In this document: positions 49,518 through 57,986 of the stretch, one piece after another
Position numbering within the stretch: position 1 is the stretch's first letter
Layout: every line of letters starts with the position of its first letter
Assembly: GCA_964561605.1 (NCBI GenBank)
Contig: CAZLQD010000039.1
Location: 78,267 to 142,266, forward strand
Reading direction: 5' to 3'
DNA: 64,000 nt
Source of the DNA: JALUZX01 sp964561605
GTDB lineage: Bacteria; Planctomycetota; UBA1135; JALUZX01
Made by a program: the position numbers and the translations under genes
The notes under the pieces: model-generated
The model's input: only the letters and a program-made list of their open reading frames with translations
What the model was told of the DNA's origin: nothing
The model's database searches: none

Positions 49518-49885
49518 CAGACCACCTCCTGGGCCAGGGAGACGATCTTCATGAAGTTCTTCTCCCTCAACTCGCGGGCCACTGCGCCGAAGATGCGGGT
49601 TCCCATGGGCTCCTGGTCACCCTTCAGGATGACCACGGCGTTGCTGTCGAACCGCACGTAGGAGCCGTCCTCCCGGCGGATGTTGGCCTTCGTCCGGACG
49701 ATGACCCCCCGGACGACCTGGCTCTTCTTCACCTCGCCCCCGGGAGCGGCCTTCTTCACGGTGAGGACCACCACGTCCCCCACGGTGGCGTAACGCTTCC
49801 GGGTCCCGCCCAGGACCTTGATGCACTGGGCCTTCTTGGCGCCGGTGTTGTCCGCCACGTCGAGCATGGTCTGCATCTGGATCAC
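49517..49885 (-). CDS. rplN: 50S ribosomal protein L14
   Basis: 122 residues. IQMQTMLDVADNTGAKKAQC at the start and GTRIFGAVARELREKNFMKI at the end. The GTG start at 49885 has AAAGGAGG six bases upstream and overlaps the rpsQ stop as GTGA. Confidence 0.98.
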   Translation of the reverse strand: MIQMQTMLDVADNTGAKKAQCIKVLGGTRKRYATVGDVVVLTVKKAAPGGEVKKSQVVRGVIVRTKANIRREDGSYVRFDSNAVVILKGDQEPMGTRIFGAVARELREKNFMKIVSLAQEVV

Positions 49886-50151
49886 GACTGGCCTCCTTTC
49901 CGCGAAAGGATCGCCTTGAGCCGCCACCGCTTGAGCTTGGAGAGGGGCCTGGCGGGCAGAAGCTCCACCTTGTCCCCCACCCTGGCCTCGCCCCGCTCGT
50001 CATGGGCGAAGTAGCGGGTGTACTTCTTCACGTATTTCCCGTACTGGGGATGTTTCACCAACCTCGAGACCAGGACGACGATGGTCTTCTCCATCTTGTC
50101 GGAGACGACTTCCCCGATGACCGTCCTGGGTTTTTTTCTGGCTTCCACCAT
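49882..50151 (-). CDS. rpsQ: 30S ribosomal protein S17
   Basis: 89 residues, OB fold. GEVVSDKMEKTIVVLVSRLV, HPQYGKYVKKYTRYFAHDE. It overlaps rplN by four bases. Confidence 0.97.
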   Translation of the reverse strand: MVEARKKPRTVIGEVVSDKMEKTIVVLVSRLVKHPQYGKYVKKYTRYFAHDERGEARVGDKVELLPARPLSKLKRWRLKAILSRKGGQS

Positions 50152-50166
50152 GGCGAGTCGGGCCTC

Positions 50167-50379
50167 CTACCGTTTTTCCTGGCCTCTGATCCCAAGCTCC
50201 CTCTCGCGCAGAAGGGTCTTGATCCGGGCGATGTCTTTCCGGATCTGCCTGATCCGGGAGGGATTGGAGATGTCCTCGGCGCTCGCCTTGAACCTGAGGT
50301 CGAAGAGCTCTTTCTCCAGCCTCCGGAGATCGAAGGTCAGCTCCCTGTCTTCCTTGCCCCTGAGTTCCTTGATATCCAT
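50167..50379 (-). CDS. rpmC: 50S ribosomal protein L29
   Basis: 70 residues, two helices near the exit tunnel. LEKELFDLRFKASAEDISNP and RIRQIRKDIARIKTLLRERE are the family core. It follows rplP by one base. Confidence 0.95.
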   Translation of the reverse strand: MDIKELRGKEDRELTFDLRRLEKELFDLRFKASAEDISNPSRIRQIRKDIARIKTLLRERELGIRGQEKR

Positions 50380-50380
50380 T

Positions 50381-50794
50381 TCAGATGTGCCTCCGCTTCA
50401 CCAGCCTGGTCTTGAAGGGAAGCTTGTGGGACACCCTGTTGAAGGCCAGCTTCGCCTGGGCCTCGGTGACGCCCCCCAGCTCGTAGATGATGGTGCCCGG
50501 CTTGATCACGGCGGCGTAGAAGTCGGGTTCCCCCTTGCCCTTCCCCATCCGGGTCTCGGCCGGCGTGGAGGTGACGGGCTTGTGGGGGAAGACGCGGATG
50601 AAGACCTTGGCCTCGGGGGCGCTCCTTGTGCAGGCCACACGGCCCGCCTCGATGGTCCGGGCGGGCAACCAGGCCGGCTCCAGGGACTGGAGTCCGAAAT
50701 CCCCGAAGGCCACGGTGTTCCCGCGGAAAGCCTTTCCGCGGATCCTTCCCCGCTGCTGCTTGCGGTATTTCACTCTCTTGGGCATCAAAGCCAT
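50381..50794 (-). CDS. rplP: 50S ribosomal protein L16
   Basis: 137 residues next to the A-site tRNA. MPKRVKYRKQQRGRIRGKAF, PETRMGKGKGEPDFYAAVI-like TRMGKGKGEPDFYAAVIKPG. The ATG at 50794 has GAGGAG ten bases upstream; an ATG nine bases later (MPKRVK) is also usual for this family. Confidence 0.97.
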   Translation of the reverse strand: MALMPKRVKYRKQQRGRIRGKAFRGNTVAFGDFGLQSLEPAWLPARTIEAGRVACTRSAPEAKVFIRVFPHKPVTSTPAETRMGKGKGEPDFYAAVIKPGTIIYELGGVTEAQAKLAFNRVSHKLPFKTRLVKRRHI

Positions 50795-50828
50795 GACGCT
50801 TCAGCTCCTCTTCTCGGGGGCCGTTCCC

Positions 50829-51515
50829 TCAGAAAAACTTCCTCTTCCTGCTGGAGACGCCGCCTCCCGTGGGAAGCTCCTCCTCGCCTTCCTGCACGAT
50901 TCCCTTGTAGATCCAGACCTTGATTCCGATGATCCCGTAGGTGGTCCTGGCCTCGGCGAAGCCGTAGTCCACCTTGGCCCGCAGGGTCTGCAGGGGGATC
51001 CGGCCCTTACGCTGGACCTCCCGCCGGGCCATCTCGGCCCCGCCCAGGCGCCCGGCCACCATGACCTTCACGCCCTTGGCGCCGGCCATCATGGTGGTCT
51101 CCACGGCCTTCTTCATGGTCCGCCGGAAGGCGGCCCTCTTGACCAATTGCTCGGCGATTCCTTCGGCCACGAGCTGGGCTTCCAGCTCGGGACGCTTCAC
51201 TTCCCTCACCTTGAGCTCCACCGGGTCGCCCACGATCTTCTCCAGGGCCAACTGGAGCTTCTCCACGTTGGATCCCTGCCGGCCGATCAGCAGGCCTGCC
51301 CGGGCGCAGTGGAGGATGACCGTGACCCTGTTGCCCCCGCGCTCGATCTCGATCCTGGGAATTCCGGTGTGGCCGTATTCCTTCTTGATGAACCTGCGGA
51401 TCTGGTAGTCCTGGAGGAGCAGCTTGGAGAACCTGCTCTTCCTGGCGTACCACCTGGACCGCCAGGGCTCGGTGATCCCGATCCGAAAACCGATTGGATG
51501 GGTCTTCTGTCCCAT
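50829..51515 (-). CDS. rpsC: 30S ribosomal protein S3
   Basis: 228 residues. MGQKTHPIGFRIGITEPWRS at the start; KH domain IEIERGGNRVTVILHCARAG and GRQGSNVEKLQLAL; C-terminal KVWIYKGIVQEGEE. The ATG at 51515 was chosen by homology and AGGAGAGG. Confidence 0.98.
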   Translation of the reverse strand: MGQKTHPIGFRIGITEPWRSRWYARKSRFSKLLLQDYQIRRFIKKEYGHTGIPRIEIERGGNRVTVILHCARAGLLIGRQGSNVEKLQLALEKIVGDPVELKVREVKRPELEAQLVAEGIAEQLVKRAAFRRTMKKAVETTMMAGAKGVKVMVAGRLGGAEMARREVQRKGRIPLQTLRAKVDYGFAEARTTYGIIGIKVWIYKGIVQEGEEELPTGGGVSSRKRKFF

Positions 51516-51526
51516 GATCCTCTCCT

Positions 51527-51895
51527 CTACTCCTGGGTCCCTTCGGCCACGACCACTCCGATGTGGGCTTGCCGCTTCCGGATGGGCATGGCCCTTCCCA
51601 TGGGACCCGGCCGCCACCGGACCCGCTTGTGCAGGAGCCCGGCGTGGTCCACCCAGACCCGCTTGACGAAAAGCCTGTTCACGTGCACGTCGGCGTCGGA
51701 CTGGGTGGCGTTGGCCACGGCCGACTCCAGGACCTTCTTCAAAAGAAAGGCCCCGCGCCGCTTGTTGTGCTTGAGCAGGATCAGGGCCCGGTTGACGGGA
51801 AGGCCCCGGACCAGGTTCGCCACGGGCCGGACCTTTTCGGCCGAGATCCTGGCGTACTTGTGAAGGGCCCTGAATTCCTTGGTTTCTTCCGCCAT
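51527..51895 (-). CDS. rplV: 50S ribosomal protein L22
   Basis: 122 residues lining the exit tunnel. YARISAEKVRPVANLVRGLP, ESAVANATQSDADVHVNRLF and MPIRKRQAHIGVVVAEG. ATG 51895 has GGGAG six bases upstream; a GTG at 51910 would overlap the rpsS stop. Confidence 0.97.
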   Translation of the reverse strand: MAEETKEFRALHKYARISAEKVRPVANLVRGLPVNRALILLKHNKRRGAFLLKKVLESAVANATQSDADVHVNRLFVKRVWVDHAGLLHKRVRWRPGPMGRAMPIRKRQAHIGVVVAEGTQE

Positions 51896-51906
51896 GGTCG
51901 TCTCCC

Positions 51907-52182
51907 TCACCGCTTCTTGCGCTCCGCCTTGGTGTGGCCCCTGAAGGTCCTGGTCAGGGCGAATTCACCCAGCTTGTGGCCTACCATGTCCTCGGTGACG
52001 AAGACCTTCAGGAAGGTCCGCCCGTTGTGGACCATGAAATTCATCCCCACGAACTCCGGGGGAATGGTGGAAGAGCGTGCCCAGGTCTTGATGGGCTCGT
52101 GGCTGCCCTCGCGGCGGGCCTTCTCTACCTTCTTCATGAGCTTGGGGTCGATGAACGGCCCCTTCTTGATGCTCCGGCTCAA
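51907..52182 (-). CDS. rpsS: 30S ribosomal protein S19
   Basis: 91 residues in the small-subunit head. SRSIKKGPFIDPKLMKKVEK and GHKLGEFALTRTFRGHTKAE. TTG start at 52182 with GGAGG seven bases upstream. Confidence 0.97.
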   Translation of the reverse strand: MSRSIKKGPFIDPKLMKKVEKARREGSHEPIKTWARSSTIPPEFVGMNFMVHNGRTFLKVFVTEDMVGHKLGEFALTRTFRGHTKAERKKR

Positions 52183-52206
52183 GGCGATTCCTCCCTGGAC
52201 GGGCCG

Positions 52207-53046
52207 CTACTTGCGGCGCCTCCTGATGATGAACTGGTCACTGGCCTTTCCTTTTTTCCTGGTCTTCCCGCCCTTGGCGAGCTTGCCCCAGGGGGAGCAG
52301 GGGTGCCGGCCTCCGCCGGAACGCCCTTCGCCGCCGCCCATGGGATGGGCCACGGGGTTCATGGCCACGCCCCGAACCTTGGGGCGCCGGCCCATGTGGC
52401 GGGAACGCCCGGCCTTGCCCAGGCTCACGTTCTGGTGGTCCAGGTTGCCCACCTGGCCGATCGTGGCCCGGCACCGGACGTGCACCTTCCGCATCTCGCC
52501 GGAAGGAAGAATGAGAATGGCGTACTTCCCCTCCCTGGCGGAGAGCCTTGCGGCCATGCCGGCGGCACGGACCATCTGGCCGCCCTTGCCGGGCTGGAGT
52601 TCCACGTTGTGGACCTCCAGGCCGAGGGGGATGGCCGAAAGGGGAAGGCAGACGCCGGGCTGGAAGCCGATCTCGGGATCGGGTTCCAGGCCCGAGTAGA
52701 CCCGGTCCCCCACTTTGATGCCCCGGGGAGCCAGGATGTAACGCTTCTCCCCGTCGGCGTAGTGGAGGAGGGCGATGAAGGCGGACCGGTTGGGGTCGTA
52801 CTCGATGGACGCCACCTTGGCCGGCACGCCGTCCTTGTTCCTCTTGAAATCTATGATGCGGTATTTCCGCTTCGCTCCGCCGCCGCGCCTGCGGGAGGTG
52901 ATCCGGCCCAGGTTGTTCCTCCCGCCCGAGGACTTCCAGGGGACCAGGAGGGACTTCTCCGGTTCCTTCTTTGTGATCTCGGCGAAGTCCAGGACCGACC
53001 CGTGTCTGCGTCCCGGCGATGTCGGCTTGTAGTGCTTGACGCCCAT
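52207..53046 (-). CDS. rplB: 50S ribosomal protein L2
   Basis: 279 residues, essential for peptidyl-transferase and subunit joining. KHYKPTSPGRRHGSVLDFAE, RRKYRIIDFKR-like KRKYRIIDFKRNKDGVPAKV, and GVAMNPVAHPMGGGEGRSGG with the conserved His near the catalytic centre. Confidence 0.98.
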   Translation of the reverse strand: MGVKHYKPTSPGRRHGSVLDFAEITKKEPEKSLLVPWKSSGGRNNLGRITSRRRGGGAKRKYRIIDFKRNKDGVPAKVASIEYDPNRSAFIALLHYADGEKRYILAPRGIKVGDRVYSGLEPDPEIGFQPGVCLPLSAIPLGLEVHNVELQPGKGGQMVRAAGMAARLSAREGKYAILILPSGEMRKVHVRCRATIGQVGNLDHQNVSLGKAGRSRHMGRRPKVRGVAMNPVAHPMGGGEGRSGGGRHPCSPWGKLAKGGKTRKKGKASDQFIIRRRRK

Positions 53047-53065
53047 GAGCTGTCTCTCCTGCCCC

Positions 53066-53362
53066 TCAGACGATCTCGATCCGCTGGCCCTCTTCCAGGG
53101 TCACGACGGCCCGTTTCCAGTCGCTGCTCCGGCCGGCCTGGAACCCCATGCGCTTGAACTTGCCCTTGCGCCGCATGGTGTTCACGGCCTTCACCTTCAC
53201 ATCGAAGATCCGCTCGATGGCTTCCCGGATCTCCACCTTGTTGGCCCGGATGTCCACCTGGAAGACGTACTTGTTCTCCCTGTCCTGGAGATTCGTGCTC
53301 TTCTCGGTGATCAGGGGCTTCTTGATGATCTTGTAGTAACGGGAAAGGTCGGGTTCAGCCAT
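53066..53362 (-). CDS. rplW: 50S ribosomal protein L23
   Basis: 98 residues at the tunnel exit, docking site for trigger factor and SRP. KKPLITEKSTNLQDRENKYV and VDIRANKVEIREAIERIFDV, then VNTMRRKGKFKR. Overlaps rplD by eight bases. Confidence 0.97.
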   Translation of the reverse strand: MAEPDLSRYYKIIKKPLITEKSTNLQDRENKYVFQVDIRANKVEIREAIERIFDVKVKAVNTMRRKGKFKRMGFQAGRSSDWKRAVVTLEEGQRIEIV

Positions 53363-54020
53363 GGTTCACCTCCTCCCCGGCGGCGCCATGGAGGTTCCCG
53401 GCCAGGAGGTTCTCCAGGACCTCGGGAGTCACCAAAAGAAAACGGCGCCGGAGGACATCGTATGCGTTCAAGTCCGCCAGGCGCCGCACATCCACCTTCG
53501 GAATGTTTCGGAAGGACATGAGCACCACCGGATCGTGATGGGGAACCACCACGAGGGCGCTCTTCTCGGCGCCGGCGGCCTTGAGGAGGGCGTAGGCCTG
53601 CTTGGTGGAAGGCTTCTCCCTGGGGAGGTCCTCCACGACGACGACCTCGCCGTCCCGGAACTTGCCGAGCAGGGCCGACCGGAGGGCGGCCCGCTTCATC
53701 TTCCTGGGAAGCTGGTAGTGGAAATCCCTGGGCTTCGGCCCGAAGACCACCCCCCCGCCCCTCCAGATGGGGGACTGGAAGGAGCCCGCCCGGGCCCGGC
53801 CGGTATGCTTCTGCCTGTAGGGTTTGCGGCCCGATCCGGCCACTTCCTTGCGGGTCTTGGTGGAGCGGGTCCCCTGCCTGCGGTTGGCCTGGTACATGAC
53901 CACCGCTTCCTTCAGGGTCCGGTAGAGGATCTTGTCACCCAGGTTGGAGAGGTCCACCTCTCTGGTCCCGGTGGAACCCTGACTCAGGGTCTTGACCGTA
54001 ATCGTGGTCGTCTCAGCCAT
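53355..54020 (-). CDS. rplD: 50S ribosomal protein L4
   Basis: 221 residues with an exit-tunnel loop. RRQGTRSTKTRKEVAGSGRK, KQKHTGRARAGSFQSPIWRG (the conserved loop), and LNAYDVLRRRFLLVTPEVLE. In E. coli L4 represses the S10 operon through its leader; a structured leader is present here upstream of rpsJ. Confidence 0.97.
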   Translation of the reverse strand: MAETTTITVKTLSQGSTGTREVDLSNLGDKILYRTLKEAVVMYQANRRQGTRSTKTRKEVAGSGRKPYRQKHTGRARAGSFQSPIWRGGGVVFGPKPRDFHYQLPRKMKRAALRSALLGKFRDGEVVVVEDLPREKPSTKQAYALLKAAGAEKSALVVVPHHDPVVLMSFRNIPKVDVRRLADLNAYDVLRRRFLLVTPEVLENLLAGNLHGAAGEEVNHG

Positions 54021-54026
54021 GGTCCT

Positions 54027-54674
54027 TTACGCTCCCCCCTTGGCCTTGGGGTTCTTGGCCTGCTTGAGGATCACCAGCCCCCCCACCGGCCCGGGGACCT
54101 GGCCCTTTACGGCGATCAGGTTCTTGTCCGGGTCCACCAGGACGAGCTTCTGGTTCTTCACGGTGATCCGCTTGTTTCCCATGTGTCCCGACATGCGGGT
54201 CCCCTTGAAGACGCGGGAAGGATAGGAGGACTGGCCGATGGAACCCGGCCGCCGCACGTTCATGGAGCCGTGGCTCTCGGGTCCCCGGGAGAAGCCGTGC
54301 CGCTTCACCGTGCCCTGGTAGCCCCGGCCCTTGCTCAAGGCCGTCACGTCCACCAGCTCCCCCACCTGGAAGTCCGCCACCGTGACCTGGTCGCCCGGCT
54401 TGAGGTCGATCTCGCCCTCCAGGACCCGGATCTCCCTGAGATGGCGGTAGGGCTCCAGGCCCGCCTTCTTGAAGTGGCCCAGCTGGGGCTTGGCCACCCG
54501 CTTGGGCCGGACGGCGCCGTAGGCCAACTGGTAGGCCTTGTATCCGTCCTTCTCGGGGGTCTTGACCTGCACGACGGGGCATGGACCTGCCTCCAGCACC
54601 GTCACGGGGATCACCTCGCCCCGTTCGGTGAAGATCTGGGTCATACCCCGCTTGTATCCGAGGATTGCTTTCAT
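54027..54674 (-). CDS. rplC: 50S ribosomal protein L3
   Basis: 215 residues. ILGYKRGMTQIFTERGEVIP; GRGYQGTVKRHGFSRGPESH and GSMNVRRPGSIGQSSYPSRV, the extended loop near the peptidyl-transferase centre. Confidence 0.98.
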   Translation of the reverse strand: MKAILGYKRGMTQIFTERGEVIPVTVLEAGPCPVVQVKTPEKDGYKAYQLAYGAVRPKRVAKPQLGHFKKAGLEPYRHLREIRVLEGEIDLKPGDQVTVADFQVGELVDVTALSKGRGYQGTVKRHGFSRGPESHGSMNVRRPGSIGQSSYPSRVFKGTRMSGHMGNKRITVKNQKLVLVDPDKNLIAVKGQVPGPVGGLVILKQAKNPKAKGGA

Positions 54675-54793
54675 GCCCGTCGCACCCCCTGGAAGAGGGC
54701 GCCCTCCATCTTGGTCTGTTCCTTACGTCTCCTGGGACCCCGACCCTCCCGGGTCCGGCCCCGCCTCCTTCCGGTCCAGCCGTGAACGGCCGT

Positions 54794-55099
54794 TCACGTC
54801 TTGATCCTGATGTCCACCCCGGCAGGCAGGTTGAGCTTGCTCAAGGCGTCCACCGTCTTCGAGGTAGCCTCCGAGATGATGATCAGCCTCTTGTGAGTCC
54901 TGATCTCGAACTGCTCCCTCGACTTCTTGTCGATGTGGGGAGACCGCAGAACCGTGTAGCGCTCGATGCGGGTGGGCAGAGGAACGGGTCCCGCCACGAG
55001 GGCGCCCGTTCTCTTTGCCGTCTCCACGATGTCCAGGGCGGACTGGTCCAGCGCCTCGTGGTCGTAGGCCTCCATCCGGATTGTGATCTTCTCCTGCAT
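54794..55099 (-). CDS. rpsJ: 30S ribosomal protein S10
   Basis: 101 residues; also the NusE partner in antitermination. KITIRMEAYDHEALDQSALD, GPVPLPTRIERYTVLRSPHI, and REQFEIRTHKRLIII. First gene of the S10 operon; ATG 55099 with GGAGAG upstream. No tuf or fusA gene precedes it. Confidence 0.98.
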   Translation of the reverse strand: MQEKITIRMEAYDHEALDQSALDIVETAKRTGALVAGPVPLPTRIERYTVLRSPHIDKKSREQFEIRTHKRLIIISEATSKTVDALSKLNLPAGVDIRIKT

Positions 55100-55253
55100 G
55101 ATCTCTCCGAACTCTCGCCCGGGGGTTCCTTTACCCCTGTCCCTTCCGGACTTCCGACCCCCCAAAGCGGTCCTGCGCCGCAACATCCCGCCCAGGTGCG
55201 GGGAGCGCTCGCAGCCACCTCGGGTGGTCTCGCCAGGGACACGAAAGGGGGGG

Positions 55254-55282
55254 ATGCTAGCAACCAGGGGGGGCGGGGTCAA
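55254..55282 (-). promoter_or_regulatory. Putative sigma70-type promoter of the S10-spc-alpha cluster
   Basis: On the minus strand TTGACC and TAGCAT are separated by 17 bases. It would give a leader of roughly 150 bases before rpsJ, GC-rich and containing short inverted repeats such as CCACC-CGA-GGTGG, which could serve L4-type autoregulation. The rest of the 55100-55383 gap shows no gene. Confidence 0.5.
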
Positions 55283-55383
55283 TAGGCCCCCCAAAAAAAC
55301 TTCATCTTCTTGCTCCGCAAGGGGTTAGCCCCCCCTGGAGCCTCTTTCCGCCCGAAATCCCCCGATTTTTACCTTCCAACCCT

Positions 55384-57756
55384 TCAAAAACTTACTGCCA
55401 GGGAGGCCAGGAAGTTGATCCCCTCACCGTCCCAGCGGGAGTGGGCGGCCCTGTAGCGTTTGTCCGTCAGGTTCTCCACGGCCCCCCACAGGGAGACCCC
55501 CTCGGCCAGGTCCAGCCCCCCCCGGACGTCCAGAAGGGTGTAGCCCGGGAGCCTGGAGTGGCGCCGGATCTTCCCGCTGGAAGGGTCCTGGGGGTCCTTG
55601 AGGTACCCCACGCCGTCGTCCCACTCCCCGGAAGGGATCTTCGTGTAGGCCCGGACCATCCGAACCCGGAATTCGAACCACCCCTTGCGCCGGGGGTCCC
55701 GGTCCTCCCACTTGAACTTCACCACCCCCATGGCGGGCTGGGTCTTGAGCATGGGCTCCGACTTCCCACCCAGGCCCTTCTTGGCCGCCAGGTCCCGGCC
55801 GTAGTCCCAGGCGAATCCTCCCTGGAGGCTCCACCCTTCCAGGAAGGACCACTTCGAACCCTCCGCCAAGGCGCCCAGGTCCAGGGATCCCTCCATCTCC
55901 AGGCCGTAGACGTAGGCCTTTCCCGTGGCGGTCCGGAAGACCTGCTCTCCCGGGTCCCTGGTCCCGTTGCCGTTGAAATCGAACCAGCTCCTCCCGTTGT
56001 AGGTCCCGGGGGCCAGGGCCTGCCAGTTCCGGATGGAGGAATACCAGAGGAAACACGATCCCCTGAAGACTTCGCCCCGGAACCTCGCTCCTGCCTCGTA
56101 GGTGTCGCTCACTGCCGGCTCCTGGAAGGATTCCGGGACGAGAATCCCGAAATCCGTGCGCGTGACGCCGAAGCGGGGCGGGTTGAGGCGGAAGCCCCGG
56201 GTCCAGTCGGCCGTGAGGTGCACCCCGCCGCCGGCCTCTACCATGACCCCCAGCCCGCCGGACCAGGCCGTCTTGTCGCGGGCGAACTGGTCGGAGGAGA
56301 CGTCGTAGGAGGACGGATATACGGTTCCACGCCTTCTGTCCACGTAGAGGGTGTAGTTGTCGTCCACGTCGGAGTGGAAGTGGAAGCGGTCCACCCGGAA
56401 GGAGCCCGTGAAGGTCAGGAGGGAAGAGGCCCTCCACTCGTCCAGGACAAAGAGCCCCAGGTCGTTCCAGGCCGAGTCGGGGGCCACCTTCTCCTTGGTC
56501 CCGTCGGCCCAGCTCCGCCATGTGAACTGTTCGTCGTCGGGAGTCTCCCCCTCGTCCTGGTGGAAGTGGACCCCAGCAGTGAGGGTGTGGTCCTCCCCAA
56601 GGACCCTGGTGGCCTGGAGATCGCCCGAGACGGTGCGCCACCGGGCTTCGCCCGTCCGGTTGCGGACGAAGTCCTTCCGCACGTCCCGCTTGTCCTGGAA
56701 ATAGAGTTTCCCCTCCACGGTGTCGGCGGCCCTGCCCAGGTCCCGGCCCTTCCAGGTCAGGGTCAGGGCGTCACGGTCGTTGTAGTTGGCCTCCCTGGGC
56801 CTGTAGTAACGGCGGACCTTGTCCCGGTTCACCGACTGGGCCGAGAGGATCAGCTCCTGGGTCCCGGAGATCCGCCAGCTTCCCTTGAAATCGAAGTTCC
56901 TCTCCTTCCCGCCCGTGGGGTGCTGCACGCCCACACCCCGGCCCCCCTCGGTGTCGTCCAGGTCCCGGATCGTGCCCCCCCCGAAGAGGCGGAACCGGGG
57001 CGAGGCAAGCCAGCCCTCCTGGCGGAAGAGGACGTATTTCGAGGCCGAGCCGAAGGCCGCCTTGGACCGGCCTCCCGCCTCCACCCCCTCTTCGGTATAC
57101 CCGACGGGACAAGACCTGGTCAGGAAGTTGATCACCCCGCCCAGGGCGTTGGAGCCGTAGAGAGAGGAGGCGGGTCCGCGGATCACCTCGATCCTCTCCA
57201 CCGACTCGGCGTCCACCTTCCCGTACATGTCGTCCCCGCCTTCCCCCCCCTCTCCCCAGAGGGTGGACAGGGAGCAACCGTCCACCAAGGCCAGGATGTT
57301 GGCCCCCGAGAAGCCCCGGATCACCGGATCCGAGGCGGTCATGGTCCGCTTCTCGATCCATACACCAGGCTGGTCCGCCAGGGTGTCCAGGACCGAGGCG
57401 GGACTCTCCCTGTCGATCTTCCTCCTTCCGACGACCGTCACGGCCCGGGGAAGGTCGAACAGGTCCTCCTCCCTCCTTCCCGCCGTAAGGACGACCTCCC
57501 GCAGGCTCCCTTCCTCTCTCTTCCCTGCGGCGGGAGGGAGGCCCCCTTTCCCCGGGGCGCCCCGGTGCTTCTTTCCCTCCCGCCGGGGTACCACGGAAAG
57601 GGAGCCCTCCCGGCGGCCCCCTCCCTCCCCGAAGAGCAAAGCAGTGGGCCTGAAATTTCCCGACCCGGCGCAACCCAGGCCCAGGAGCAAGGCGGCGGCC
57701 CAGGAGAGACGGGCCCCGCGGAGAAAGAAGACGAAGGAATGAGAGGTGCGATCCAT
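55384..57756 (-). CDS. TonB-dependent outer-membrane receptor
   Basis: A 790-residue outer-membrane beta-barrel. A signal peptide (about 14-33) precedes a basic low-complexity stretch; a TonB-box-like REVVLTAG is near residue 88. The plug domain (about 98-215) has DPVIRGFSGANILALVDGC, RIEVIRGPASSLYGSNALGG and VINFLT. The barrel follows to a C-terminal Phe (LASLAVSF), as expected for BAM-assembled proteins. An extracellular loop holds DFNGNGTRDPGE, an EF-hand-like calcium loop. The ligand (siderophore, cobalamin, glycan) cannot be inferred. No TonB/ExbBD gene lies nearby. It is divergent from the beta-CASP gene. Confidence 0.9.
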   Translation of the reverse strand: MDRTSHSFVFFLRGARLSWAAALLLGLGCAGSGNFRPTALLFGEGGGRREGSLSVVPRREGKKHRGAPGKGGLPPAAGKREEGSLREVVLTAGRREEDLFDLPRAVTVVGRRKIDRESPASVLDTLADQPGVWIEKRTMTASDPVIRGFSGANILALVDGCSLSTLWGEGGEGGDDMYGKVDAESVERIEVIRGPASSLYGSNALGGVINFLTRSCPVGYTEEGVEAGGRSKAAFGSASKYVLFRQEGWLASPRFRLFGGGTIRDLDDTEGGRGVGVQHPTGGKERNFDFKGSWRISGTQELILSAQSVNRDKVRRYYRPREANYNDRDALTLTWKGRDLGRAADTVEGKLYFQDKRDVRKDFVRNRTGEARWRTVSGDLQATRVLGEDHTLTAGVHFHQDEGETPDDEQFTWRSWADGTKEKVAPDSAWNDLGLFVLDEWRASSLLTFTGSFRVDRFHFHSDVDDNYTLYVDRRRGTVYPSSYDVSSDQFARDKTAWSGGLGVMVEAGGGVHLTADWTRGFRLNPPRFGVTRTDFGILVPESFQEPAVSDTYEAGARFRGEVFRGSCFLWYSSIRNWQALAPGTYNGRSWFDFNGNGTRDPGEQVFRTATGKAYVYGLEMEGSLDLGALAEGSKWSFLEGWSLQGGFAWDYGRDLAAKKGLGGKSEPMLKTQPAMGVVKFKWEDRDPRRKGWFEFRVRMVRAYTKIPSGEWDDGVGYLKDPQDPSSGKIRRHSRLPGYTLLDVRGGLDLAEGVSLWGAVENLTDKRYRAAHSRWDGEGINFLASLAVSF

Positions 57757-57857
57757 TCGAGGTTCCTCGTTCCAGGTCCGGCTGTGTTTCTTCGAGGAGC
57801 CTCCCCGGGCAAAGGCCGTTCCAATCCGCCGGGGGGGCTCCGAAAGGCCCCGGGGGT

Positions 57858-57878
57858 TACACCGGAGTGACAGGTGTA
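57858..57878. promoter_or_regulatory. Inverted repeat, candidate operator
   Basis: TACACC and GGTGTA form a perfect six-base inverted repeat around nine bases (GGAGTGACA) in the gap between the divergent TonB receptor and beta-CASP genes. A dimeric regulator could bind here; it may also be chance. Confidence 0.3.
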
Positions 57879-57986
57879 TGTTTCAGGGAACGAAGGGGGG
57901 GCTTTTCCTGGCCTCCCCCGCCCGGGTGGCGTATGTTCGGTCTTTTCCAACAGCACGCCCGGCCCCGGCCGGGAGGGAGACTGGAC

